64,000 nucleotides of DNA from NCBI GenBank assembly GCA_030595125.1, contig JAUVDV010000013.1, forward strand, positions 1 to 64,000. The letters are read 5' to 3'. Shown here piece by piece: positions 47,084 through 57,809 of this stretch. Made by a program: the position numbers and the translations under genes. The DNA is from Deltaproteobacteria bacterium (GTDB taxonomy: Bacteria > Myxococcota_A > Polyangia > JAAYKL01). Position 1 is the stretch's first letter. Every line of letters starts with the position of its first letter. The notes beneath the pieces are model-generated. The model searched no databases. It worked only from the letters and a program-made list of their open reading frames with translations, and was not told the origin of the DNA.

Positions 47084-47713
47084 ATGGAACGGGTTTCCTG
47101 CTATATCGACGGCTTCAATCTGTATCACGCGATAGACTCCGTGGGGAAAAATCACCTCAAATGGATCGACCTTCGGAGACTGGCCACCATGTTTCTCGAC
47201 TCTTCAATACATGAGTTGAACGGCGTATATTACTTCTCTGCCTTCGCTACCTGGAGATCCGAAGCGTACAAGCGTCATCGAGAATACGTAAGGGCCTTGA
47301 AAACTGCTGGAGTAACACCAGTGATGTCGGAGTTCTATGAGAAGAGAAACCGATGCAGAAACTGTAACAGCTCCTGGATCGAGCACGAGGAAAAACAATC
47401 CGATGTCAAGATCGCTTTATGGATGATCGACGATGCGTATCAAGACAAGTACGACCGGGCGTTGTTGATTAGCCGTGATTCGGATCTCTCCCCGGCTGTG
47501 AGGTTGTTGCACAGCCGATTCCCGGAGAAGAAAGTTTACGTGATTGCGCCCCCGAACCGTCGCCACAGCAAGGCGTTGGCCAAGACGGTACCGAGAAAAA
47601 ACCTCAGGACAATAAAAGAGGTTCACCTCGCAAGATCTCTGTTCGGCGAAAAGGTGCTTTCTAGCGACGGACAAATCGCAGCTACCCGACCTGTGAAGTA
47701 CACACCGATATAA
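47084..47713 (+). CDS. NYN-domain (PIN-like) protein
   Basis: CYIDGFNLYHAID, KQSDVKIALWMIDDAYQDKYDRALLISRDSDLSPAVRLL; C-R-N-C pair. Confidence 0.85.
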   Translation: MERVSCYIDGFNLYHAIDSVGKNHLKWIDLRRLATMFLDSSIHELNGVYYFSAFATWRSEAYKRHREYVRALKTAGVTPVMSEFYEKRNRCRNCNSSWIEHEEKQSDVKIALWMIDDAYQDKYDRALLISRDSDLSPAVRLLHSRFPEKKVYVIAPPNRRHSKALAKTVPRKNLRTIKEVHLARSLFGEKVLSSDGQIAATRPVKYTPI

Positions 47714-47723
47714 CCAAAACGGT

Positions 47724-49091
47724 TCAGCGAGATTTGATGTCTATGTCGTGCTTGCGGATCAGGCGTTCCATGTGCTTGCGGTCGATCCCGGATTCCCGCG
47801 CGGCGGCGGAGATATTTCCGCCGGTTCGCTCGAGGACCTGTACGAGGTAGGACAGCTCGAAACGGGCCACTATCTCGGCCTTGACTTCCTTGAACGGCCT
47901 GGTTGTGTCCACCGGCGCGGTGGAGAGGTCGGTCGTCTCATCGTCTGACTCTCTGGACGATGTCGCAACGTCATCCCGCTTCTCCCCACGGGCGAGCACC
48001 ATCGCCCGATCTACAGCGTTCCGAAGTTCCCGGACATTGCCCGGCCAGTCCATCTGCATCATGCGCTCGAGTATATCGTCGGAAAGGGGCGATCCGCCCA
48101 CGATCCCCAGAAAGTGCTTCACCAGCGTCGGTATGTCGTCCCTGTGCTCACGCAGTGGCGGCAAGACGATCTTGAAAACGTTGAGCCTGTAGTAGAGATC
48201 CTCTCGAAATCTACCCTTCTTGACCTCCTCGAACAGGTTTCTGTTGGTGGCCGCCACGAATCGCACGTCGACCGGAATTCGAACCGAACCGCCGATCCTG
48301 CGCACTTCCCTGGTTTCGATTGCCCGAAGGAGTTTGGGTTGCAATGGGAGCGGCAACTCGCCGATCTCGTCGAAGAAGAGGGTCCCCTGATGGGCCAGCT
48401 CGAACGCACCTGCGCGATCCCGGTCGGCTCCGGTGAATGATCCCCGAACATGGCCGAACAGCTCCGCCTCGATGAGTGTCGGCGACACCGCTCCGCAGTC
48501 CACGATATGAAAGTTCCTGGGACCTCGAACGGAGTTCCTGTGTAACGCCTTGGCGGCCAGCTCCTTGCCGGTGCCCGTCTCGCCCTCGAGGAGCACGGTG
48601 ATGTCCACCTCCGCCGCTCTCTCGAGAAGCGCGTAGGCCCGGCGCATGATTTGCGACGAACCTATCAGTTCACCGAACTTCCTCCGACGCGACAGGGGCA
48701 GCACCTGGCTGTCCACCAACCTGACCAGCTCGATCTTCGCCTTGCCCAGGGTCAGTATGGAGCCCAGTGGAACTACCTTTTGCGAAATTCTCACTCCCTC
48801 GAAGACAGTTCCGTTGGTGCTCCCCATATCCGCTACGTGTACCCCGCCGGGAACCGGTACCAGTTGCACGTGCTTGCGGGAAACCGAGGCGTCCTCGATC
48901 TTGAAACCGGCATCCGCACCGGCCCCCACGACAACCCCCTCCCGCGGAAGCACCACCGTTCGGCCGGAGTCCACCCCCTTCGTCACCTTCAACTGAACCC
49001 GAATTTCCTCCACCATGGGGAGACCGTCCGCACCGTAGCTGATGGCGGTGTCTCCAACCTCTGTAAGCGCTGTCTGTGGAGATTCCTTCAT
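47724..49091 (-). CDS. FHA-domain sigma54-dependent transcriptional activator
   Basis: [31 protein letters not shown]+ [18 protein letters not shown] and [16 protein letters not shown]-terminal Fis-type HTH. Confidence 0.9.
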   Translation of the reverse strand: MKESPQTALTEVGDTAISYGADGLPMVEEIRVQLKVTKGVDSGRTVVLPREGVVVGAGADAGFKIEDASVSRKHVQLVPVPGGVHVADMGSTNGTVFEGVRISQKVVPLGSILTLGKAKIELVRLVDSQVLPLSRRRKFGELIGSSQIMRRAYALLERAAEVDITVLLEGETGTGKELAAKALHRNSVRGPRNFHIVDCGAVSPTLIEAELFGHVRGSFTGADRDRAGAFELAHQGTLFFDEIGELPLPLQPKLLRAIETREVRRIGGSVRIPVDVRFVAATNRNLFEEVKKGRFREDLYYRLNVFKIVLPPLREHRDDIPTLVKHFLGIVGGSPLSDDILERMMQMDWPGNVRELRNAVDRAMVLARGEKRDDVATSSRESDDETTDLSTAPVDTTRPFKEVKAEIVARFELSYLVQVLERTGGNISAAARESGIDRKHMERLIRKHDIDIKSR

Positions 49092-49218
49092 GGCGGCATC
49101 ACTATACACAAAACGGTTCCTGGTGACAAAATGTACCAGTCTCTCTGGACACGAAGTCCCAATTGGGCGAAAAGAGACGACCCTCGGCAGCCAATCGCCC
49201 GGGCGAAAGGAAGCGCAC

Positions 49219-50109
49219 GTGTTCGAAGGAATCCATACCGCATTGGTAACACCGTTGAAGAACGGAACCGTGGATCTACAGGCCCTCGGACCCCTGGTGG
49301 ACCGGCAGGTGAACGCCGGGGTTCAGGGACTGGTGATCTGCGCCACAACCGGGGAGGGAGGCACCCTCACGCCGGATGAGCGCCGCCTTGTCATCGACTC
49401 GGTCGTCAAGAGGGTGAACGGAAGGCTCTCCATAATTGTAGGAGTGAGCTATGTAGCCACCTGGGCGGTAATCGAGGCGATCCACTCGGCCGCCGATCTC
49501 GGGGTGGACGCGGCGCTGGTCTCTTCTCCGGCCTACGTCAAGCCCTCACAGGACGGAATCTACTCCCACTACGCGGCCGTCGCCGATCAATCCGGCTTGC
49601 CCATAGTGTTGTACAACGTGCCCTCACGAACATCCTCGGACATCAAATCGGCCACGGTGGCGCGCCTGGCCACTCACGATCGCATAGTCGCAATCAAGGA
49701 AGCCTCCGGTTCGGTGGAGCGGGCCCAGCAGATCATCGGCTCGGTGGCCGGGAACATCAACGTGCTTTGCGGAGACGATCCGGTCACTTTGTCCATCCTG
49801 GTGGCGGGTGGTCACGGGGTAATAAGCACCGGCGCCAACGTAGTGCCCGAGAAGTGGGCCGCCATGTGGCGAGCCTGGAAAGAAGGCGATGTAGTAGCGG
49901 CCGCCGCCGTGCAGGCGGGTCTGCTCGGGTTGCACGAAGCCCTCTTCATGGAATCCAACCCCACGCCGGTCAAGGCTGCCATGAACCTGCTGGGCCTTCT
50001 GGAGAAGGAGATCCGCATGCCCCTCACCTGGGCCGTGCGCCCCACCATCTATCGCCTCGCTGCGGAGTTGGAAAACCTGGGTCTGCGAGTTACCGGAGTA
50101 TCCAAATGA
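49219..50109 (+). CDS. dapA: 4-hydroxy-tetrahydrodipicolinate synthase
   Basis: TALVTPLKNGTVD, CATTGEGGTLTPDER, LYNVPSRTSSDI, IVAIKEASGS; GTG start chosen. Confidence 0.92.
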   Translation: MFEGIHTALVTPLKNGTVDLQALGPLVDRQVNAGVQGLVICATTGEGGTLTPDERRLVIDSVVKRVNGRLSIIVGVSYVATWAVIEAIHSAADLGVDAALVSSPAYVKPSQDGIYSHYAAVADQSGLPIVLYNVPSRTSSDIKSATVARLATHDRIVAIKEASGSVERAQQIIGSVAGNINVLCGDDPVTLSILVAGGHGVISTGANVVPEKWAAMWRAWKEGDVVAAAAVQAGLLGLHEALFMESNPTPVKAAMNLLGLLEKEIRMPLTWAVRPTIYRLAAELENLGLRVTGVSK

Positions 50110-50924
50110 CCGCTCCCGTGGCCGTGGCCCTGGTGGGCGCCTTCGGGAGGATGGGCCTGGAGATCGCCCGCGCGGCCGCCTCCTTTCCAGGCTGCACGAT
50201 AACAGCTGCGCTGGAGCACGGTGATTGCCCCGGGCTGGGAAAAGATCTCGGGCTTGTATCGGGAATCCCCAAGATGGACGTACTCATCGGATCGGATCTG
50301 TCGGAGGGCCTCGGAGGAGCGGACGTGGTCATCGATCTCAGCCTCCGCGAGGCAACGATCGAAGTCGCCAACGTCGCCGCCTCGGAAGGAAAGGCACTCA
50401 TCTGCGGAACCACCGGCCTTCACGAGAACGATATCTCCGCCCTCGAAGAAGCATCGAAAAAAGTGCCCATCCTCCACACGCCGAACTTGAGCCCTGGTAT
50501 CGCGGTGATGACCGCGTTGCTCGAACAGGCCGTAAAAGCCCTGGGCAATGAATACGATATCGAGATTGTCGAGATCCACCACCGCAACAAAGTGGACGCG
50601 CCGTCGGGCACCGCGCTGGCCCTTGCCGAAGCAGCCAGATCGGCCGCCGACATGGATCCGGACGAGGCCCTCGTTTTCGGACGTCACGGAGAAACCGGCG
50701 TCAGGCCGACAAATCGTATCGGAGTTCATGCGATGAGGGGCGGCGGTGTGTTCGGAGAGCATACCGCGGTGCTCGCCGGTGAGCACGAGCGCCTGGAGAT
50801 CACACACCGGGCCGGATCCCGTGCCCTGTTCGCAACAGGGGCCCTGCGCGCGGCGGTCTTTCTCCGTGGGATGAGTCCGGGGCTTTACACCATGGCCGAT
50901 GTGCTGGGGTTGAAGCGCAACTGA
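50106..50924 (+). CDS. dapB: 4-hydroxy-tetrahydrodipicolinate reductase
   Basis: VALVGAFGRMG, ICGTTGLHENDI, TPNLSPGIAVM, EIHHRNKVDAPSGTAL; ATGA overlap with dapA; the track ORF begins too early. Confidence 0.92.
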   Translation: MTAPVAVALVGAFGRMGLEIARAAASFPGCTITAALEHGDCPGLGKDLGLVSGIPKMDVLIGSDLSEGLGGADVVIDLSLREATIEVANVAASEGKALICGTTGLHENDISALEEASKKVPILHTPNLSPGIAVMTALLEQAVKALGNEYDIEIVEIHHRNKVDAPSGTALALAEAARSAADMDPDEALVFGRHGETGVRPTNRIGVHAMRGGGVFGEHTAVLAGEHERLEITHRAGSRALFATGALRAAVFLRGMSPGLYTMADVLGLKRN

Positions 50925-50940
50925 CCCGGGGAGTTGAAGA

Positions 50941-51675
50941 CTAGCCGCCGAAGTCCTGAGTCCAGTAGTGACCGTAAGGACTCGATGGCACGAGGGCGTA
51001 GCCGATGCCGATTTCGGTGAACGCCGGCGCCATGATATTTTTACAGTGTCCATCCGACGCCATCCAGCCCGAAACCACCTCCGAGGGTGACGTCTGGCCG
51101 GCGGCGATATTTTCACCGGCGGTGGAATAGCTAGTGTATCCGGCTGTCTGAATCCGCTCGACGAAGTCGTTTCCGCAGGGTCCCCCCGGACTGTCGTGCG
51201 AGAAGTAGCCGAGATCTCCCATGTGCCAGTTGTGCCGACGCGCGGCGTTGCGAAGTTGGCTCTGCATCGTGAGTGGACCGCAAGGCCCGAATGAACCGTA
51301 AGTGCCGCAATTGGCCCCGGAGGCGCGATACTGATTGGTCAACGTCAGGACCTGCTCCTCGAAACTCTCCCAGGAGGTGTTGAAGTTCAGATCGAGCGAT
51401 TCACAGGGGTCGCCGGGGTCGGGACCCGTATCCGTATCGGAATCTGAGTCCGTATCCGTGTCACCATCAGTATCGGAATCGGTGTCCGTGTCCGTATCGC
51501 CGTCCGTATCGGAGTCCCCATCGGAGTCCGAGTCCCCATCGGAGTCCGAATCCCCATCGGAGTCCATGCCCGCCCAGGTATCAGTATCCCAGGCCTCGGG
51601 ACCGGTCGCGCAACTTATCAGCAAGACGAAACCCAGCGTTGCTACTGAATAAGCAAGCTTCCAGACGCTATTCAT
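50941..51675 (-). CDS. DT/DS-linker lipoprotein with CAP/SCP domain
   Basis: Lipobox LISC; D-S/D-T linker; LTNQYRASGANCG, GENIAAGQTSPSEVVSGWMASDGHCKNIM. Confidence 0.85.
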   Translation of the reverse strand: MNSVWKLAYSVATLGFVLLISCATGPEAWDTDTWAGMDSDGDSDSDGDSDSDGDSDTDGDTDTDTDSDTDGDTDTDSDSDTDTGPDPGDPCESLDLNFNTSWESFEEQVLTLTNQYRASGANCGTYGSFGPCGPLTMQSQLRNAARRHNWHMGDLGYFSHDSPGGPCGNDFVERIQTAGYTSYSTAGENIAAGQTSPSEVVSGWMASDGHCKNIMAPAFTEIGIGYALVPSSPYGHYWTQDFGG

Positions 51676-51825
51676 CTAAATTCCTCTCTTTCACAAACAT
51701 GCCGATGCTCAAGATCACAATCGGAGCTAATGATAAGGAGCAATTACAAGAAGAAAGTAGCTCACCATAGACGACATTATGTTTCAGTATAGCTGATTTT
51801 CCAAAACGACGTTCAGTAACTTTTA

Positions 51826-51888
51826 AACCCCATCCCGGCCTTCCCCTGCGCGAGGGGAAGGGGAAGATGATGGCGGCCGGCTTTAACT
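51826..51888. repeat. dispersed ~60-bp palindromic repeat, copy 3
   Basis: aaaccccatcccggccttcccctgcgcgaggggaaggggaagatgatggcggccggctttaac. Confidence 0.85.
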
Positions 51889-52941
51889 TTACTCTATGGG
51901 TGATGTCTCGGGGATGGTGAAATCATACAGGAACTGGAAGCTGTCCAGGAGAACTTCTGAATCCAGGACCCCGTCTCCGGTGTCGTGAATGTGGAAGGTC
52001 AGGGTGAACGTCTCGCCGGGGTTGATGGGCCAGGAGGTCATAAGCCAGCCGGTGGATGACCCGGTGGCAGAGCCGTCCGACATCTGATCCATGGCGCACT
52101 CGTAACCGGTGCCGGTGATATCGGTAGGGGTCTGCGGATCCGGGCAACCGTTGTACCAGCAGCAATCGGAGAGCGCCGAATTGATGGCGATGTAACAGTA
52201 TTTCTCTCCCTCGTTGCATCCCGTCTGGCCGGCCGCGCAGATGAAATCGTAATAGCCGTCCGGATCCCGGCAATCGGTGAAGTTGAGTATCGACTTCTCG
52301 CCGCCGTTGGTGGACGCCGCCTCTATGAACACATAAAGCTTGTCGTTGAACTGGGTGGAGATATATTCATCGTATTCCTCGGAAAAGAAAACGTATTTAA
52401 ACGAGAAACCGTGAGCCTGCTCCGGCGCGATAAGATCCAGGGTCCACTCCATCTCGTTGTGAGTGGGTTCATCTGCGTACTGGTCGTTGGCGTACGGATC
52501 GGTTCCGGGGTTACCGCCAATGTCCTCGCTGTGCTCGGTTCCCGTGGCCGGTCCGGTCGCCATCAACGCGTAGGACCCATTCAACTTGGGCGCCAGGTCG
52601 TTGGACCCATCCCCAAAATGTTCCACCGCCTCGTATGTGCCGTCCACCGGTGAGGTTGTCGGCGATGCGTAAGTGTTCGAGACCACGAGATCGGTGCTGC
52701 AGATATCTATCGCGCACAGCATGTTGTCCATGGTGATGCCCACGGCGGGGCAATCGGAGCAGTCCTGCTCGATGGGGCCGCTGGGCCCGGTGTCCGTGTC
52801 CGAGTCCGAATCGCCGTCCGAATCGGAATCTGCATCAGCGTCGGATTCCAGATCCCGATCGCGAACATCATCGTCGCAGGAGCCGAAGCTCGTGCCTGAC
52901 AACACAAACAGGAAAATCAAAAAAAATCGCATATATGTCAT
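51889..52941 (-). CDS. D-rich-linker lipoprotein with choice-of-anchor-like domain
   Basis: SFGSCDDD lipobox; DADADSDSDGDSDSDTDTG linker; FSFKYVFFSEEYDEYISTQFNDKLYVFI; FTLTFHIHDTGDGVLDSEVLLDSFQF. Confidence 0.78.
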   Translation of the reverse strand: MTYMRFFLIFLFVLSGTSFGSCDDDVRDRDLESDADADSDSDGDSDSDTDTGPSGPIEQDCSDCPAVGITMDNMLCAIDICSTDLVVSNTYASPTTSPVDGTYEAVEHFGDGSNDLAPKLNGSYALMATGPATGTEHSEDIGGNPGTDPYANDQYADEPTHNEMEWTLDLIAPEQAHGFSFKYVFFSEEYDEYISTQFNDKLYVFIEAASTNGGEKSILNFTDCRDPDGYYDFICAAGQTGCNEGEKYCYIAINSALSDCCWYNGCPDPQTPTDITGTGYECAMDQMSDGSATGSSTGWLMTSWPINPGETFTLTFHIHDTGDGVLDSEVLLDSFQFLYDFTIPETSPIE

Positions 52942-53028
52942 TTTTTTCCCTTTTTCCCCCGCCCGAATTACATGGCACAGTACAGTGTGTCCGTTGCTCG
53001 CGAAAAAGGTGCAAATTTTCTTGCCGAC

Positions 53029-54618
53029 CTATGGTTTATCCGGATCCCGCCGCTCGCTGATCAGCTTCGATTCCCCGGGTTTGGCCGAGAAACGGACGGT
53101 CCGCAAGAACTTCCCGTAAGACCACGAAAAAACGACCTTGTGGCGCCCCGGTGCGATGGGCCGCTTCTGGATTGGGGTATTGCCGATATTCTTCCCGTCG
53201 AGGATCACGTCTGCCCAGGGCTCGGCGGCCACGCTGAGGAACGCGCGTTTCACCGGCCTGGCCTTGGGCCTGGCTTTGATCTCGTCATTGGGAGACATGG
53301 TAGCGGCCTTGGGAACCGTTCTGGCCGTGAGGCCGGCGTCCTGAGGCCTGGCGGCCGGGGGTTTGACCGCCAATTCGCTGGCAGCCTCGTCCGGTTTCCC
53401 CGGGGGATCGACCGGCTCGGGCAGGTCGTTCCTTGAAGATACCGAAGAATCCGTCTCATCCCCTGCGGAGCCGAGCATGCCGGGTACAACGGCAAACCCC
53501 ACGATCGCAGCGACGATCAGGGCCAGGGAAGCCGCAATGAAAAACCGACCCGGGAGCTTTCTGAACGGCCTGGATCTGGAACCCACATCCTCGGTAGTAG
53601 TGGCCAGGGCCGTGGGCGGCTCGACGGACAAAGACTCGGTTTCGGTGACGCGGACTGTCGCTCTGCTCCCCGTCGAAAGACCGCCTTTCACAGACTCCAG
53701 CGCGTCGGCCAGGTGTTTTTCCACCCCCTTCGATTTCATGTCCCAGTCCTCGCCGGGCGCCTGGGCCATCTCGACAGACCCGAGGAACTCGGCCAGGTTT
53801 TGGGCGTAAGGGCGCCAGTTCCTCTGCTCCAGCACATCGGCCAGAGCCCGCTGAAAGACACTCGCATCACTGTAACGCTTGTCCCTGTTCGCGGTCAGGG
53901 CGCGGTCGATCACCATCTCGACCAACTCGTCTTCCGCCTTCTTGCGCCCATCCTTCAACCGCGTTCCGGTGATCAATTCGTGGAGCACCGCCCCGCAGGA
54001 CCACACGTCGGCGCGTGCGTCCACATTACTTCCGGCGGCCTGCTCCGGGCTCATGTACCCGGGTTTTCCCTTGATCACTCCCGTCCTTGTCTCGAACTCT
54101 CTGGCCTGGGAACGCGCGATGCCGAAATCGAGCAGCTTGACCTGGCCATCGTTGGAGACGAGCACGTTGGAAGGGCTCACATCCCGGTGGACGAGCTTCA
54201 GCGGTCTCCCCTGTTCGTCCCGCTTGTTATGAGCGTATCCCAATCCCTCGAGGACAGACATCACCACGTAGAGCGCGAGCTGGGGGGGCCATTCGATCCC
54301 GACAACCTTCGCCCGACCCGCCAGGGAGGCGAGATCGTGTCCCTCCACGTACTCCATGGCCAGAAAATAGTGGCCGTCCACGTAGCCGAAATCGAATGTG
54401 GGCACGATGTTTCCGTGAGCCATGGTCACACCCAGCCTGGCCTCGTCGATGAACATCGCCACAAAAAGACGATCGGCGGACAGGGCCGGATGGATGCGCT
54501 TGATGCACACCTGCTTCTCCACACCCTGCCCGTGGACAGCGCGGGCCTTGAAGATCTCGGCCATCCCGCCGACCGCGACCTTTTCTAGAAGCTCATAGTT
54601 GCCGAAACGCTCGCCCAT
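53029..54618 (-). CDS. Ser/Thr protein kinase with TM segment and C-terminal PEGA-like domain
   Basis: MGERFGNYELLEKVAVGGMAEIFKA, VHRDVSPSNVLVS, LLDFGIARS; C-terminal AFLSVAAEPWADVILDGKNIGNTPI. Confidence 0.92.
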   Translation of the reverse strand: MGERFGNYELLEKVAVGGMAEIFKARAVHGQGVEKQVCIKRIHPALSADRLFVAMFIDEARLGVTMAHGNIVPTFDFGYVDGHYFLAMEYVEGHDLASLAGRAKVVGIEWPPQLALYVVMSVLEGLGYAHNKRDEQGRPLKLVHRDVSPSNVLVSNDGQVKLLDFGIARSQAREFETRTGVIKGKPGYMSPEQAAGSNVDARADVWSCGAVLHELITGTRLKDGRKKAEDELVEMVIDRALTANRDKRYSDASVFQRALADVLEQRNWRPYAQNLAEFLGSVEMAQAPGEDWDMKSKGVEKHLADALESVKGGLSTGSRATVRVTETESLSVEPPTALATTTEDVGSRSRPFRKLPGRFFIAASLALIVAAIVGFAVVPGMLGSAGDETDSSVSSRNDLPEPVDPPGKPDEAASELAVKPPAARPQDAGLTARTVPKAATMSPNDEIKARPKARPVKRAFLSVAAEPWADVILDGKNIGNTPIQKRPIAPGRHKVVFSWSYGKFLRTVRFSAKPGESKLISERRDPDKP

Positions 54619-54811
54619 TACCCCATATATATCACGGCTGGACGCGGCCGTGGTACTCCTTGCACAAACCGATGATCACTTTCGATTGATTGGTTTTCAA
54701 CTTTAGTTAAGATATATAGTTCGATTACGATTTTCGACGTCGCTTTGTTTTTGTTAAAAACACTGTGAGTTCGGAGTGCTTCGAAGGTTGCCGAGAAATG
54801 GAGTGGTCGCG

Positions 54812-56131
54812 ATGACAAACGTTTTCAAATTCCTACTGCTGCTCTTCCTCACCATGTGCGTGTCCACCGGGTGCCAGGTCACTGAAGAAAAAATAGAGAC
54901 ATGGAAAGGAACCCAAAACGGCCCCAAAAAACTCGCCGGCACCCTCATCGATCCGGACATCGACATCAACTTGAGGGTCAAGGCGGCCGTGGCTCTCGTC
55001 GAGATAAACGAATGGGAGAAGTTCAAGGAATCGTTCCCGAAGATGGAGAAATCCGATTCCGAAAAAGTGATCCTGGCGCTTGCGCCGGTCCTGGGGGAAC
55101 TTTCCAGAGGCGAGGGCGGCGGGCCGCAGGAAAAATCGCTCGCCAAGCTGCAGGTGGACGCCAAGGACGGGCTCTATCTGATGCTCGACTACACCCAACC
55201 CGGAAGCAAAAGCGCGGTGATCGAACCGCTGGTGGCCTGGTGCGTCGAGGGGAACTACAACATCCGCGCGATGGCCGGATACAACGTCCGAGCGGTGGTC
55301 AAGAAGATCGGCGAACCGGCCACCGATGCCCTGGCCACGCTCCTGACCACCGATCAGATAGCCATCGAGCCCATCGCCAAGCTGATCGTGGACGTGAACA
55401 ATGAGAGTTCCAACAAGAAGGCCTCCGAGTTTCTCTCCGTGCAATTGAAGTCGAATATTCTACAGATTGGAGAGAAACATCTGGTGGCGGCGGCCATCAT
55501 CGGAGGGCACGCCATCGCGAACACGCTGCTCGATCTGGCGACCGACAAGGATCTCACCGAGGAGCTGCAACGTTTTGCCCTGCGAGCCTACTCCCAGTCC
55601 CTGACCAACGGCAGCATAAAGGCTACCCCAAAGCAGGTGGACATACTCTTCGTGATGGCGGAGAACACCGAATTCGACAAGTTCCAGCGAGAAGAGACAT
55701 ACCTCACAATTGCCCAGGCCGGCGGTCCCAAAGACTCGGATCGTATGGCCAAGCTTCTCACAAACGATGTTTTCTTCTGGCGCCTCGTGGGGCTGAGGTG
55801 CCTCCTTCGTATGGACGGAAAAAACCAGCTGGCCAGGGCCCTGAACACCAAGAAGCTTGCAAGGGACAGTGAAGAAATTTCGGAGGTCATCATATGGACC
55901 TCCAGGTTCCCCAAATTCGTCGACCAGATTCGGGAGGTCTTGAAAGGAGGCAACACCTTTGCAAAGGGTGTAGCCGTCTATGCGCTGGGAGTGGTAGGCT
56001 CATTGGACAAGGACGTGCCGATACTGGAGGGGTTGCTCAACAACAAGACCAGGCTTCCCGACGGATTCGATCACAAGACACTTGGTGAAGCGGCCAAGGC
56101 TGCCATAAACGAGATCAAGAAGAAAGGTTGA
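54812..56131 (+). CDS. HEAT-repeat-like lipoprotein
   Basis: MTNVFKFLLLLFLTMCVSTGC lipobox; alpha-helical repeat composition. Confidence 0.72.
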   Translation: MTNVFKFLLLLFLTMCVSTGCQVTEEKIETWKGTQNGPKKLAGTLIDPDIDINLRVKAAVALVEINEWEKFKESFPKMEKSDSEKVILALAPVLGELSRGEGGGPQEKSLAKLQVDAKDGLYLMLDYTQPGSKSAVIEPLVAWCVEGNYNIRAMAGYNVRAVVKKIGEPATDALATLLTTDQIAIEPIAKLIVDVNNESSNKKASEFLSVQLKSNILQIGEKHLVAAAIIGGHAIANTLLDLATDKDLTEELQRFALRAYSQSLTNGSIKATPKQVDILFVMAENTEFDKFQREETYLTIAQAGGPKDSDRMAKLLTNDVFFWRLVGLRCLLRMDGKNQLARALNTKKLARDSEEISEVIIWTSRFPKFVDQIREVLKGGNTFAKGVAVYALGVVGSLDKDVPILEGLLNNKTRLPDGFDHKTLGEAAKAAINEIKKKG

Positions 56132-56137
56132 GAAGCG

Positions 56138-56812
56138 ATGAGTACGCGATCGACCAAAAAAAAGACGCTGCAAAGTTTTCATGCAAGAAACGGCCTGTGG
56201 GAGGCCTTCGTCGAGCACTCGGAGGACATGGAATGCTCCGTGGACTACCTGATCAACGAGGCCATGCGCATGTACTCGAAAGAGCAGGGCTTCCTCGAAG
56301 GCACGGGAACTGGGGACAAGCCGAAGGTGCCCAGGAAGGATCCCGCGCCCACCATCAAGGCCAAGCCGTCCGCCAAGCTGCCACGGCCCTCGGGAGGAAG
56401 ACAGGGCTCATCGGGCGGGACGACATTGCCGCGTCCCCAGGGAAGCAAGCCGTCAATTCCCTTGCGGCCTTCCGCTCCGCCGCCACCGCCCAAAAAACCG
56501 GCTCCCGCAGCAGGCGGCGAGCCCGTGAGACCCACGCTCACAATTATCTTCCAGGGTCGCAAGGTGCCCATCAGGCAGGATCAATTTATCATAGGTCGCG
56601 GGACCAAATCTGCGGATCTGCCCATCAAGGACGCCAACATTTCACGCAAACACGCGGCGGTCATCTTTCACAATGGGGCCTACTACATGAAGGATCTCGG
56701 AAGCACAAACGGCGTTGACTTCAACGGCAAGCCCATCGACTCCAAGCGGATTGACGAGGGCGATGTCTTCACAATCTGCGGCTTCGATCTTCACTTCACC
56801 TACAACGCCTGA
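56138..56812 (+). CDS. FHA-domain protein with Pro/Lys-rich linker
   Basis: FIIGRGTKSADLPIKDANISRKHAAVIFHNGAYYMKDLGSTNGVDFNG. Confidence 0.87.
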   Translation: MSTRSTKKKTLQSFHARNGLWEAFVEHSEDMECSVDYLINEAMRMYSKEQGFLEGTGTGDKPKVPRKDPAPTIKAKPSAKLPRPSGGRQGSSGGTTLPRPQGSKPSIPLRPSAPPPPPKKPAPAAGGEPVRPTLTIIFQGRKVPIRQDQFIIGRGTKSADLPIKDANISRKHAAVIFHNGAYYMKDLGSTNGVDFNGKPIDSKRIDEGDVFTICGFDLHFTYNA

Positions 56813-56825
56813 GCCCCGCCGAAGT

Positions 56826-57761
56826 TCAAACTTCATCATCGAACATCTTGATGTTCACCATTTTGGTCTCCAGTAGAGCGCGATCGTAGGCCGCCGCAAG
56901 CAGTAGTTTGCCCGACGGGTTGCGGCGCAAGTTTCCAAGTTTTCGTCTCAACGCCTTTCGCCAGTATGCGGCGCGTTTGAGCGCTGCTTTTCCCGTAGGA
57001 TCCAGGTGATCCAGCTGGGCGTTCATGGGATTGTCGATGGCCTTGTGGGCCGCCACCACCGCCAGCCTTCTCCATCGCAGCAGGTCATCCTGATCGAACA
57101 TCAGCCTGGACCGGACGTCGATCCTCCTGAAAAACCTGCGCCATACGGCCTTCCTCTGCATTCGAAGACCTTGCTTGTAGAGCCTTGCCGAGATCTTGTT
57201 GGAAAACAACGTCGGGACGAGTTCTTCCGCGAGGAAGGAATCATGATCATAAAAGCGGCGACCCATGACCTCCTTCCAGATTTCCACCAGACCCGGATCG
57301 AGATCGAGCAGCCGCTGATCCGCGCGGGCCTCCCAGTAGAGATGACCCGCCCCTTTTTTACGATAGTGAATCACCATCATCTGGGGCACGATGTGGTTGT
57401 GGGCCACGACGTCCGCGCCCAGGTGGGCCATATATCCAAGCATGAACGCCTCCGCGGCCGGGCCTTGCAATCTCGCGTGAACCAGGAGTTTTCTCGCCAC
57501 CTCCCAGCTGTGGCATTGGTCGTGATCCCGCGCCCGGTTCTTGCCCAGGATCACATCCGCAGCCAGGTTGCCGTATATGAAATCGGCGGCGTGCTTCGTT
57601 ATGAGGTCCATCAACACCGGAGCAAGCGGGATCACTCCTGCGAGCAATTGGCCGGCAAAATCCAGGTGAGCAACCGGCCCCCAGGCCAGCGCGGATAAAG
57701 GAACCAAAAAAAGGGCCGCGGCCGCGCCGAGCCCGGGTATCAGCAAGCGCAACGACATCAC
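56826..57761 (-). CDS. PF00882-like zinc-dependent phospholipase C-like protein
   Basis: GPVAHLDFAGQLL, AADFIYGNLAADVILGKNRARDHDQCHSW, FMLGYMAHLGADVVAHNHIVPQM. Confidence 0.8.
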   Translation of the reverse strand: MMSLRLLIPGLGAAAALFLVPLSALAWGPVAHLDFAGQLLAGVIPLAPVLMDLITKHAADFIYGNLAADVILGKNRARDHDQCHSWEVARKLLVHARLQGPAAEAFMLGYMAHLGADVVAHNHIVPQMMVIHYRKKGAGHLYWEARADQRLLDLDPGLVEIWKEVMGRRFYDHDSFLAEELVPTLFSNKISARLYKQGLRMQRKAVWRRFFRRIDVRSRLMFDQDDLLRWRRLAVVAAHKAIDNPMNAQLDHLDPTGKAALKRAAYWRKALRRKLGNLRRNPSGKLLLAAAYDRALLETKMVNIKMFDDEV

Positions 57762-57809
57762 ATCAGGTTACTCTCATTGTTCCAGGGAGTCGATGCGCTC
57801 GGATAGACT

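Noticed and set aside
49767-50924. 385-aa ORF as a DapB fusion
   Set aside because: The N-terminal ~113 aa is an alternate frame within dapA; genuine dapB starts at ATG 50106
53713-54588. 291-aa plus-strand ORF opposite the kinase
   Set aside because: Antisense of a clear Ser/Thr kinase; shadow ORF
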